DNA of 64,000 nucleotides from NCBI GenBank assembly GCA_013180625.2, contig SNVD02010085.1, positions 248,001 to 312,000 of the forward strand, written 5' to 3'. Below, in pieces: positions 34,901 through 44,935 of the stretch. Numbering within the stretch: the first letter of the stretch is position 1; each line of letters begins with the position of its first letter. The translations under genes and the position numbers were made by a program. The DNA is from Boswellia sacra (taxonomy: Eukaryota; Streptophyta; Magnoliopsida; Sapindales; Burseraceae). Below the pieces are notes generated by a model. It worked only from the letters and a program-made list of their open reading frames with translations. It was not told the DNA's origin and searched no databases.

Positions 34901-36091
34901 TGGGTCACTATATATGGAGCAAGTATCCAGCCCAAAAGACTAGTCCATTAGGTGGATGAACTCCTCCCATATATAAGCTCCATAACCTTCCCTTAACCAA
35001 TCAAAACCAATCAATGTGGGACTCCCAATGAGGATTATCCAAATGGGGACTCCACATCTACAACAATGTTTTATCTGCCAAATCTTTCAAATGAGACCAA
35101 CCTTAGACTAGGTATCATTAGTTAATTTGTGCGTAAAAGTTAAGGATTTATATATAATTTTTCTCGTTATGATCCATAATTTAATAGGTAAAACTATGTG
35201 AAACTAAAATTTTACTCTTAACAATTACTATCAATTTTTAGAGTTACCTTATAATTAAAACTTTTAAATTATATTGTTACTCAACTTATTTATAATTTCA
35301 AAATATTTTCATTATCTAAAATAAAATCAACAAATATTTAAAAGTCGATTGAATGAAAACCACACCCCAAAAATATTTTTAAAAAATAAATACACCAAAA
35401 GAATTTTTTTATATCATTACTCTAAAATATTTGATATTTGATATTTTTTGTAACATTAATAGATATTTGATATTTAAAAAAAAATAGGACAGTGCCTAAA
35501 CTCACCCATCGGTTATTTCCCCCGTCAGCCGTGAACAGGTCAGCCACTGAATACGTGGCATCCGGCCCTGGTTTCTTTCCTCTTTTTTGTTTTTCTTGTC
35601 ATAAGCTTTGACCAGCCGTGTCCGCTCTTTCTGTGGCAACAGCGGCACGTCCTCAGAAGCATCTGCACATGAGGTTTTACTGACTAATTAACAAACTTAG
35701 CTAGTTAAGTTTATCGGAATTGATTGAGAAGCAAAATGATGGATCACCTGATGAAACCGATTGATGTTCATCTTCGGAAACAGAAGCTGCTCCCCCCAAC
35801 TTTCCCTGAAGTGTAAAACACAGAAAAAAAGTACCCAAGTAATCGGCTCCAATTCCGAGCTAAATGGACTGAAAGTAAAATAATCTGATTCCAAAGCCAA
35901 AATACGTAAAATGAGAAAAGGAAACATATTTTGTCCTTAATTTTAGGCTCTAATTAATGTACCTCTTTCTGGCGATTCAGAGCAGCGACTTGGACCTTGG
36001 CTCTGAATCGAAACCTTAGATTTGGATTTCGGAGCCGTTCCTGATACACTTTTGGTTTCTCCCCAGGATTCTCACCTGAATAGCTCTCCAT
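31909..36091 (-). CDS. Unrecognised multi-exon gene, predicted membrane protein
   Basis: Exons by splice signals and phase: 36091-35963 (ATG; MESYSGENPGEKPKVYQERL, basic); 35805-35748; 35662 to about 35506 (LLPQKERTRLVKAYDKKN); 33108-32594; 32463-32314; 32061-31909 (stop TGA). The first three and the last three exons join in frame. The join between the third exon and the exon at 33108 is unresolved, and a further exon may lie near 34050-33890. The 33108-32594 exon has about four hydrophobic segments (around VIFFVLEATSFILDV, SFLLPSFLLSILGFALTIYG, VFSTVQLIVTFVHFILAVLG, AFPLVLLSILHFAF), so an integral membrane protein is likely, with a hydrophilic acidic C-terminal tail. Two decayed copies exist at 1-560 and 7100-7640. 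I do not recognise a named family. A TRIM element sits in the large intron. Confidence 0.55.
33891..34012. repeat. Five imperfect 24-bp tandem repeats
   Basis: Units of 24 bp such as gcctatggcatatgggctg run from about 33891 to 34012. Because 24 is a multiple of three, both strands read as octapeptide repeats: minus strand SPYPIRHY, SPYAIGQC, SPHLMRFG, SPYSIGPV; plus strand AYGIWTAK, AYGIWAVR, AYGIWAAQ. The minus-strand frame is open and could be an exon of the gene at 31909-36091. Confidence 0.75.
34524..34703 (-). repeat. TRIM 3' LTR (180 bp)
   Basis: It shares gatcgcttccgcc and caacaaatggg with its partner. It is 30 bp shorter, because it lacks a segment near the end that the partner has. 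Confidence 0.88.
34841..34853 (-). other. TRIM primer-binding site
   Basis: The minus strand reads TGGTATCAGAGTC two bases inside the 5' LTR, the initiator-Met type with one change at the end. Confidence 0.88.
34856..35065 (-). repeat. TRIM 5' LTR (210 bp)
   Basis: Partner of 34524-34703. It contains an additional aaaccaatcaatgtgggact-like stretch. Confidence 0.88.
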
Positions 36092-36331
36092 GGGCTCTAA
36101 CTTCTTTTTACTCTTTTTTTTTTTAATTATATTTCTTTAAGATAAAGAAGCCTTACTGTTAAAAGTTCCCTACTGTCTATATAGGCTAATACCGTGTGCG
36201 AAGGAAAAGAAACTACCAAGAAAGGCCTGTGGGCCTCGCTGACCATCCCCCCGTTGACAATGGTTACTGAAAGGTTGCTCATTTTAATGGGAAGAATTTT
36301 AAGTTTTAGTTGCAACATATTCATATTTTAT

Positions 36332-37228
36332 GTAACACCCTAGTACGTGTAACCACAATTACCATGTATTTAAGCATCTAAATTATTAATACTTTTGTAT
36401 AAATATAAGGGTGATATAGCAAATTAAAAGTTATGATAGGATGACTTCGAAAGGATTGGAAAATGGAGGGTTAACATAAAATTTCACCAAATCCTTATCT
36501 ATATAAATATAGGAGAACTCTAGAAAATTTCATTTTCTTTTTTGTCTCTACAAAAACGTTTCCAACCCTCTCTGTTTCTCTCAATTTGCTTTTTTCACTT
36601 GTGGAATTCAAGAAAAATTGAATAAGCTAGAAGGGAATTAAGGTAAATTCATACTCTCCTCATTCCTTTAGAGCCTAGCCATGAAATTACATAAGGAAAA
36701 TGTTAGATTCTACTATGAGTAATATTATCTTTATGTTATGTACATCATGGTACATGTTAGAAAACACGATATTATATGTGTTATGGCATATTGAAGAAGA
36801 AGAGATGATGTTGGGAAGTTAGGAAACATGATTGAGTGAAATTCCTGCAGATCCTCTTTGCTGAACGGGGGTTAGTCCGAAAAATCCTATAAATTCTAGG
36901 TTCACTTTCTGGTTTTGAAATTTTTATAGGTGAAACTAGACATGTCAAGGGTTATGTGGAATTTTGGATCACTTAAAACTTCAAAGTGTGTGAATTGTAC
37001 TGAATTTCTGAAATTCTAGTTTGAAATTGTGAATTCCCTTGTATTAAAACTGGGCAGAGAGAATGAGCTCTAGTTGAGGGGGCAAATCTTTACAAAATTC
37101 CTTGATTTTTGATATGCCAACCTTTGAATATTTTTCTATAAGACTGTAAATTTTCATGATTTTTGGAGCTATGCATGAATTGTTATGATTTTTCAAATCT
37201 AGACTTAAAAAACTGTGAATGTTAAGTT
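36332..37228 (+). mobile_element. Possible LTR fragment beginning TGTAACACCC
   Basis: Begins tgtaacaccctag, a common start of plant gypsy LTRs. A TATA-like tatataaatatagg near 36500 and a transcribed-looking CT-rich stretch follow. No matching end, primer site or partner LTR was found, and segment D begins at its right edge. It could equally be ordinary promoter DNA. Confidence 0.35.
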
Positions 37229-38745
37229 CAATCTTAATATCAATCTCAACTTACCTGGACTGATTCAGTTCAATCTCGATTCTCAAACGCACCATAAGGA
37301 TTTGTCTGTTTTCAATTTTATAAATTTATTTGACAAAAACGCACATTTTCAGAAAATAGAGTTTTGGGAGGAATGAGCACAGAGTAGGGTAGATTGGTGC
37401 AGTGAAGAGTCCATGTGATTACTGACAACGATCAGCTATCCACCACAGTCCAAAATCTGAAAAGCAAAGGCAAAGAAATAAATGAGTAGGGTAGATTGGT
37501 GCAGCGAAGAGTCCATGTGATTACTGACAACGATCCGCTATCCATCACAGTGCACAATCTGAAAAGCAAAAGCAAAGAAACTATTTGATAAATTACTAAA
37601 TGACTAATTTTATAAATAAATTAAAAATATATTTATAAATGCCTCGGGTCAAGTTGGATAATCTCCTTCGTAGCCTCATGAATCACGATAAGTATTTGAT
37701 ATTTCCCAGTCCACGATGCAGAAAGCTGATCTCCAGTCTAAAAAGTACTCTCCACACTGGCATTAACTATGAGTGTTGTTTGTTTGCTCACCATCCACAC
37801 CGGTTAATAATCTATCCTAAGATTATATTCAAGGAAGAATGTTAAAGAGTAAGAACAAGTTGATCCTTAAGAGTAATATTTGTCTAATTTAATCCAATCC
37901 CTTATAAGATATACGGTGTATTAGATGCATACACCATTGGTATATATGCCTTCAACATCTCATCATCTCACTTAAAATATAAAATGTAACTAAAAACAGG
38001 TTTTTAGATTGAGAAACACAATTGTAAAAGTAAAACAAAGGTATCGGGCTTCTATAATAATTTAAGCTGCATCAAATACACAAAAGTAGAAATAGGATAG
38101 AAATTTGTATATTTATGATTTTTCAATGTCATTTCAATACCATGCATATTTTTCAAAAGCAAGGAATACTAGAATAACAGGGATTTTATTTTTTGAGACT
38201 GCAATGGATTAGCAGTAACTATGGAGCATTTCAAAAGTTTTCAAACTATGGTAATCTCTTACATTATTAACAAGATAATTTTTCTATGTAGATTACCAAT
38301 TTAATGTTATTACACAACAATAATTGACTGCAAGGCGGTTGTTCGCAAGCTATTCGTCATTCGTCAACCCATACAAAAATCTTCTATTGTTTGATTAGTT
38401 TAAAATCCCAAAATTAAAATGGATAAGATGAAATTTAAAATTCTCCACAATGAAGAAATTAACGACTAGAATTAACATAATCATCATTTCAAAAAAAAAT
38501 TTTTTTGAACTTCTTTTTGCTAAATTTTGGCAAATAAAGTACATTGAAATTAAATGAATATGGTAATTCTTAGAGTAAATTTTACAAGTATATTGAACTA
38601 AGAATTAATTTAATGAATATATCCCACGTTTCGAAAATAGAAATAAATGACCCTACTGTTTTCAGGAAATTTACAAATAGCCCATTGTTAGTTTTTTTTC
38701 TCTTTAAGTTGCTTTTCGGGGTATTATAATCTGTCTCATCTACAT
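37229..38745. repeat. Duplicated segment D, copy 2
   Basis: Direct-orientation partner of 776-2190. It has extra stretches near 37580-37638 and 38063-38110, and the same internal tandem repeat of about 105 bp (37370-37580). A 68-codon frame at 37639-37845 is not maintained in the other copy, so no gene is called. Confidence 0.8.
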
Positions 38746-38759
38746 TCAACTATTGCAAC

Positions 38760-39030
38760 CAACAAATCATAAAAAATACAAAAAATTAAAGAAATATTCT
38801 TCTCTTATATCCATCTACTCAAAGCCTTAGCTATTAAAAATCAACTAATTAAAAATATAATGTCGTTTTCTTATATCTGACTACTCAAAGCCAATTTAAA
38901 ACGCTAACTATTAAAACCAACCAATTAAAAAAAATAATATTGTCTTATTATATCCAACCACTCAAAACTAATAACAAACTCTAAAACTAACCAATTAAAA
39001 ATTAATATTCTTATATTTTTAAATTTATTA
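38760..39030. repeat. Degenerate tandem repeats
   Basis: Three to four diverged units of about 70-75 bp share phrases like cttatatccaaccactcaaa and aaccaattaaaa. They start right after D ends. No function is apparent. Confidence 0.6.
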
Positions 39031-39589
39031 AACTAATCAAATAATATGAAACCAACCACAATAATATTGTTTTATTTTTCTTCAAATGATATATTTATTT
39101 AACTACTAATATTTTTAGTAAAGTAATTAATAATCTAAAAATATAAAACGAGGTGAAATTATCTTTTTATGTTAGATGTTAACTTTAACCCCAAAAAAAT
39201 AAATACTGATAAAGTTGTTTATAAAATTTCATGAAATATTAGAATTATTTGTGCATATTTATGAAATGTACAATATACTTAAATTACACCTTGGTTGAAA
39301 GTCATTTATAAATTTTCCCCTAATTCTTACAAAGAAGGTACTAGAAAAACAAATTATAATTACAGAAGTGGAAATATCAACCGGAAAAACTAAAATTATA
39401 TTCAAAATTTTCTTTTTAAGGAAAAAAAGCCCAACAGAAAATGCTGGGACTTGGAAACATAATCAACCTGACATGAGATTATGGCAAAATTCAAATTTAA
39501 AAAAATTTGACGTATGAAGTAACGTGATTCGTGTATGCGTGAGTGCTTTACACGCGAATAAAAACAACATTACTAAAATTACGAAAACT
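39031..39589. other. AT-rich spacer
   Basis: No coding frame, RNA gene or transposon end was seen. Confidence 0.4.
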
Positions 39590-39593
39590 AAGG

Positions 39594-40016
39594 CTCTGTT
39601 CTTTCTTGTTTTCAAAAAACTGTTTTCCATTTTAGGAGTACAGAATTCTTACAAAACATGTTCTTTTCTGTTTTTGTAATATGTTTTCACAAAACATTGT
39701 TTTTAACATTTTCGGAGTTCAAATTCATCCCTCCCTAACCCTTTTCTCTCTGTTTTCATCTTCTATTTTCTTCTTTTCTCTCCATTTTATATTAATAATT
39801 CATTTCCAAACACATATCTTGTTTTTATTTATAAAATTTCAGCTCAAGAATTTATTTCCAAACACATATTCTTAAAACCATTTCCAAATTTGTATTTTAC
39901 GAATTCATTTCCAAACGCATATCCTTTACTTAAAATATATTCTCGAAATCATTGAAATTCATTTTTCAAATTATTTTGGAAACAAAAACACATTAAATAA
40001 AAAAGAACACATCCTA
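39594..40016. mobile_element. Possible MITE
   Basis: The left end ggctctgttctttcttgttttc and the right end (reversed) ggatgtgttctttttta share the tgttcttt core and a TTTTC-rich subterminal region. Flanks share ctaag. Internal repeats of atttccaaacacatat occur. The borders are not secure. Confidence 0.4.
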
Positions 40017-43000
40017 AGCCTACGAAACATTTTTCTCCTCATTTCACAGACACCAACACAGCCCGTCGGCCACCACCACCTCCAATTCAGGCTGCTGCTG
40101 GAACTTCCGGACGCTTCTTCACCACCTCCAGTTCACCATGATGGGAATAGTGGAGTGTGGCCAACCCGGCCCACCCGACCCGTGAAGCCATCGCCATTAC
40201 TATGTCGATTGGTTCTTCTTTCAGAACACCTTCTCGCCAATTTCTCAAGTACAAAATGGTTTACCTCTCTTGTTATGGAATTCAATTATCTCATCATATG
40301 ACTTTTTGGATTTTGAACTCAATTATTTCATTACGTAAGTTTTTGGATTTTCATTCTTATTTTCTGATATATGTTGATTTATTTCACAGGTGGAGCAGGA
40401 TCCTAATTCCTTCATTTGACGTAGGTGATTGAGATTTCCAGTAGTGTTTTTTTTAAGGTGGATGATGAGGCTTCCAATCTATATCGTAAAAGTTTTTTTG
40501 GTATTTTAAAAAACAGTTAATTATGAGCAACCCACGGGAGCAATACCGGGCACAGTGGTTTCCCTGGGGTAAACACAATTTCTACTCATCCTAATATATC
40601 TTAATATTTTTAATGCATTTACATTCAAATTCTAATGGGTTATACTTTTTTTAATAGAAACACTGTACTCAACGGACATGAAGGGTTTGCGGTATGAGTT
40701 TGTCTGATCACAACCATCCGAAGAGCTCGACTATTTTCTCCTCCGATCATTATCATCGACTTGAGCTCTGAGTAATGAATTGAGCTTACTCAAATTATAC
40801 ATTAACCTAGGAAAGAAGGAGAAGGACAGAAAGAAGGGGGCAGGTATTCTTGAATAGAAGAGAAAATTTGTGGATATTTTTTATTTTTAGATTTTGCACG
40901 CCAGGAAAAAAAAGTTTAGAATTTTTCTATCATGAAGACGTGCATTCTCTCATATAATTAATTTCATACAACTGAATGTGTCTTATCATTCATTACCTAA
41001 TATGAATAGTGGGGAATAATGCTAGGAGTATCAAATAGATGATGAAGGATTTTACTACATGCAAATGTTATTAGCTTGACTATGATGCTGCTGGAACGAT
41101 TTGGTTGATGCAGGGTTCTTTATCTTGATAGCTCTCCTTAAAAATAGATAACTACGAAGCAAGGCTCTGTGTTTCAGGAGTTACCTTGACTTTATGGTTT
41201 GTGGCTTATTGTTAATTTAATTATCCAAATTTAGATCCTAAATGGGTTGTAATTTCCATTTTCTTATCCTTCACTGCAGTCTGCATAATACCCGTTTCAT
41301 GTTCAGTGTAATCACTCTTTTAAGTTTTTGCACATTTTGGGTGATTGAAGCTGCTGCATAAGATTGCTTAGAATCTATTCTATCTGCTTGATTAATTATT
41401 TTCTGCTGGCAGATTCCTAAGTTAATATACAGCAAATGAAGCTAAAATGTTTAGATCTACGATGTTTGTGATCTGGGTCACAATTGGTAAAGCAAGTCAA
41501 GCTAGGCCTATTCTTAATTATTTTAGTCATTTTTTCACCTATGCAGGTGTAGACAATTAATTATATATCTTAGTATGTTATAAGAGACAATCTAAGGACT
41601 CTTGGTTCATTCCCAATAATATTCCTTTTAGTGTACATGAGTTGCAAGAAGTGCATGGGCCTTCCTTTGGGTGTGTATATACTATTGGGTCGCAAGCTAT
41701 ATATTACCACCAACTACTTTGAACCGAAAGTGTAGATTTTGCCTACAGCAATCAGACACTCCTTTGGCTATCAACAGTATGATAATTATCATATTATTAT
41801 ATTTATTTTCACTGCTTTGTAAGTAGCTTCCTTGGATTCTGGGGCACTTGAGTTGAAGAATATTTCACAAATTATCCTTAAGGTGGCTAGCCTGAATTTG
41901 TTATTTTATGACTTTCAACTAGCTTATGATGGTAATATGAAATATTGATGTATTAGAGTTGCTTTTGTTACTCTTTAATGATTGTATGTTCCATTTTTAT
42001 TGCAAGTTATAGTTAGTATAAAATACTTGCTATTGGGTAAAGAATAAAATACGAAAGCATTAACTGTATCTATGGTCTTATATATCCTTACTGGGAGAAA
42101 CAATTCTTGTTTATGGTTACGCTACAATTTGTACTATATTGTTTGCACTTGGTTTTTTTGATCAATTGTAGAGATCTGGATTCCATGTGATGTATATCTC
42201 CTTTTTGTTTTATGGGTTATAATACATAGTTTATTGTTAAAAAAATGGTGATGATTTAGTTGTGTATGTGATAATTCTTTATGAACAAACAAAAATCATT
42301 TCCTTGCACATTTTCTCCCTTTAAAGTTGTCTATTGTGCTTTATGACCATTGCAAGTAAAAATGCTAGTATTCATTATAAATATTTAGGAGTATAACATA
42401 CTTGTTAATGGTGCCAACAATTTTTTTTTCAAAAAATATATTTAATTTATTAAAATTAATTATTAGACGAAAATGAAACTTTTTGATATAGCTTAGGCTT
42501 CCATCAATCTATAACTATCAATAGAACAAATTATTAAGTTCTAGTTGATTGAAATACTGTTTATTGTCTTGAACCTCGTATTGCTACAATATTCGGAGCT
42601 ATATTTTTATTTGCTATACTCTTATCTTTCTAGCTTCTATTGACAAATAAGAACACCTAATCAAGCCCTACTTTTGTGCTAGTAAATAGTTATGGTTCTT
42701 ATTGATGTAAACATAATTTATTTTCTAATCTTTTAAATGATTATTGTTTTTGTTTAGTTAGTTCTCAAGTTTAAAATTTTTGTTCCCTGGCATAATAACT
42801 TTGGTAAAATATTAGAGTTTGACTTGTTTTCATATCTAACGGACAGTGGAGCTTACGTTTGATTAAAGTACAAAGTTCAGCCTTAAATTGCAGTTTGACA
42901 TTCAAAATCTTTAGAAATATCCTTATTTATTTATTTTAAAATAAATTGTAGTGGAATTATTGTGAAATTACGAATTTAGGTATTTATTTTAGTTTAGTAA

Positions 43001-43241
43001 AATTTTTTTTTATAATTTTACGTATTTTAAATGACAATAAACTTAATATTAATACTTTCAGAATGTTAAAATTAGTTTAAAATAATAGCATAAATCCCGA
43101 TTTAGTATTATATCGATTATTGAAAATTTTAAATCAACTCAATATTTGATTGTCCCTTCTAAATTGGAATACAGACTCTGCTGCCATGTGTAAGGATGAC
43201 TTAAATATTCGTTGATACACTTTCTTGTTCTCATTTTTTAG
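40017..43241. other. Long non-coding stretch with one duplicated segment
   Basis: About 40030-40260 is GC-richer and could be an exon remnant (frame with MSIGSSFRTPSRQFLK at about 40202-40249), but no family is recognised. About 40715-41640 is duplicated at 49785-50600. The rest, to 43241, is AT-rich intron-like DNA. If the SABATH gene once had upstream exons here, they are not visible. Confidence 0.4.
40715..41640. repeat. Direct duplication, copy 1
   Basis: Matches 49785-50600, starting near gaagagctc and ending near cattcccaataatattc, with many substitutions and indels. It brackets the methyltransferase pseudogene. Confidence 0.75.
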
Positions 43242-43539
43242 GTACTTTCTGCAATGAGAGCCACGATGTACAATTCCAGTAATAAATGAAGGCAAGAAAT
43301 GGATTTTAAGGACGAGTTAACTTTCTGTGATAGTTGCATACGTGAATCAGTTCGGATGTGAGGGTTTATTCAGGCACCTCCAAAGAAGTAGTACTTGGCA
43401 TACAGTAAATCCGTCTCTTGATGAAAGCTGCCTTCTTTGGGACTACCTCGGAGAGGCCTTGCAAGAATTAATGAGATAGGTATAACTTTATATTATTTTA
43501 CAGTATTTTTTACTCGCATCCACTGCTAATTCTCGTTTC

Positions 43540-43907
43540 TGATGAGCTCATGCATGACATGCATGAGTTCTAGAATTCTACTGAGCTCATACATGACATG
43601 CATGGCTTCCAGAATCCCTCCCATGTGAATGCATTGAAAGTCAAAGGAAGTAGCCAAATTTGATTTGAATTTGTATGCAGAATTTTTCCTATAAATATGG
43701 GACGAATTCTGCCTTGTTTAAGCATCACAGAGATTCCAGAGAGAGTCCAGAGTCTAAACCAGAGAGTTTAGGATTGAGAGAGAGAGCCAGGAGAGCTCCA
43801 GAAATTTTAGGGGAGTTTTTGTATAATTCTTGTACATTAATTTTCTCTGTTAATACAAGTAATTTTTCTCCCAAATTCTGTTCTGAGTTGATCATTACAT
43901 CCCAACA
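43540..43907 (+). repeat. Copia-2 5' LTR
   Basis: Begins tgatgagctc and ends cccaaca. It contains an internal near-repeat of gagctcatgcatgacatgca, rich in palindromic NsiI-like tgcat steps, and a TATA box cctataaatatggg near 43690. Confidence 0.95.
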
Positions 43908-43909
43908 AG

Positions 43910-43921
43910 TGGTATCAGAGC
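43910..43921 (+). other. Copia-2 primer-binding site
   Basis: TGGTATCAGAGC two bases after the 5' LTR, complementary to initiator-Met tRNA. Confidence 0.95.
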
Positions 43922-44146
43922 CTCGTTGAGCTCCTGGAACGTCAGAACAGAAAGGAAAAATTCAGAAAAAATTTGTCCCCTGTTTCTGGAAAATTTCGAT
44001 TTTTCGGAAAGTCATCGAATTTCGAATTTGAAGTGTCCAGAGTGTTCCTGACGTCGTCCTGATCATTCTGAAATTTTTCGGCGACCGATCCGACGTCCAG
44101 AGAGGCCGCACGTGCCGCACGCGCCTCCGACCTAGTCTGCGAGTGA

Positions 44147-44211
44147 GAATGGCGCGTGCAGCGCATGGGGCGAGTGAGCGTCACTCGCCCCATGCGCTGC
44201 ACGCGCCATTC
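44147..44211. repeat. Perfect palindrome, 31-bp arms, 3-bp loop
   Basis: 44147-44177 and 44181-44211 are exact reverse complements separated by gcg. The arms are GC-rich and begin gaatggcgcgtgc. In the element's RNA this would form a very stable hairpin between the primer site and gag. Confidence 0.97.
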
Positions 44212-44227
44212 CAAGGAAGAAGGCGAC

Positions 44228-44381
44228 CACGTCAGCGCCACGTCATCAGCCACGTCAGCGCACTTTTCGCCACGTCAGCAGGTCGCCACGTCAGCAAAGC
44301 CATGTCAACGTGCCACGTCATCGTGCCACGTGTCGCCACGTCAGAGCCACATCAGCATAGTGGACTCCACCTGCCACGTCA
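44228..44381. repeat. Cluster of CACGTCA motifs
   Basis: Eight exact CACGTCA copies and three one- or two-base variants in about 155 bp of the copia-2 leader, spaced irregularly. CACGTCA contains the ACGT core bound by plant bZIP factors. Whether it acts as an enhancer is not shown. Confidence 0.85.
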
Positions 44382-44395
44382 GCAAAACTTTGAAA

Positions 44396-44600
44396 AATTA
44401 CATTTTGACCCCTGTATTTCCGGGTAATTACATTTTGACCCCTAAATTTATGAAATTTACATTTCAGTCCTTAGAAAATATCAGTTTGGCCCCTGTAATT
44501 CTGATAAATACATTATGCCCCTTTTAGTTTCTGAAATTTCAATTTAGCCCTTAAGATATTTCAGTTTAGTCCTTAAAGTTTCCAAGCTTAGTATTTATTG
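44396..44600. repeat. Degenerate repeats of the acattttgacccct type
   Basis: Six to seven diverged units of about 25-30 bp, with cores such as acattttgacccct, tcagtttggcccct and tttagtccttaaa. They are non-coding and lie in the leader before gag. Confidence 0.7.
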
Positions 44601-44720
44601 TATAAAAGAATTTTTGAGCCCCGGAAGAGGCTATTCCACCTAATTTGACCGTTCCGGACGTAACGGTGGGCTCAGATTTTTGAAATTCAATTTCTATTTT
44701 AGTGAATTAATTATTCTAAA

Positions 44721-44935
44721 ATGGAAGAATCATCCGGAGCCATGATAAAATTGACTGCTACAAATTACACACTATAGAATTTGAAAGGCAGAGACCTGAG
44801 ACAGAAAAAGAGGCAGAGTGGAAGAAAATTAATAGAAAATGCATCGGTCAGATCAGACAATGGATCGATCATAGTGTCTTCCACTATGTAGTCAAAGAAA
44901 CAGATGCATATACTCTATGGAAAAAATTAGAGAGT
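44721..44935 (+). pseudogene. Copia-2 gag N-terminus, damaged
   Basis: The likely gag ATG at 44721 opens MEESSGAMIKLTATNYTL and then meets a TAG. The next stretch, shifted in frame (from about 44777: EFERQRPETEKEAEWKK, then DAYTLWKKLESM), continues in the frame of the large pol frame. Relatives have extra residues here, including a conserved W-containing segment, so a small deletion probably removed them and broke the frame. Confidence 0.75.

Larger units (their letters stand above)
34524..35065 (-). mobile_element. TRIM (miniature LTR retroelement)
   Basis: Two terminal repeats (34524-34703 and 34856-35065) start TGTTAC and end TCTACAACA. They enclose only 152 bp with a Met-type primer site and a polypurine tract (minus strand GAGGAGGGGAAT beside 34703). 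The 5-bp duplication atgtt flanks it exactly (34519-34523 and 35066-35070). It has no coding capacity and depends on another element's enzymes. It lies in the large intron of the membrane-protein gene. No 5S-like sequence was recognised, so it does not look like Cassandra. Confidence 0.9.

Noticed and set aside
37639..37845. 68-codon frame in segment D
   Set aside because: Not open in the paralogous copy at about 1130-1320.
38760..39030. CRISPR-like array
   Set aside because: Units are diverged tandem repeats without regular spacers, in plant nuclear DNA.
43910..43921. TGGTATCAGAGC strings as tRNA fragments or regulatory sites
   Set aside because: Position two bases from LTR ends shows they are retroelement primer sites.
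44143..44527. Two overlapping frames in the copia-2 leader
   Set aside because: They read through the palindrome and motif repeats and precede gag. The protein would be repeat translation.
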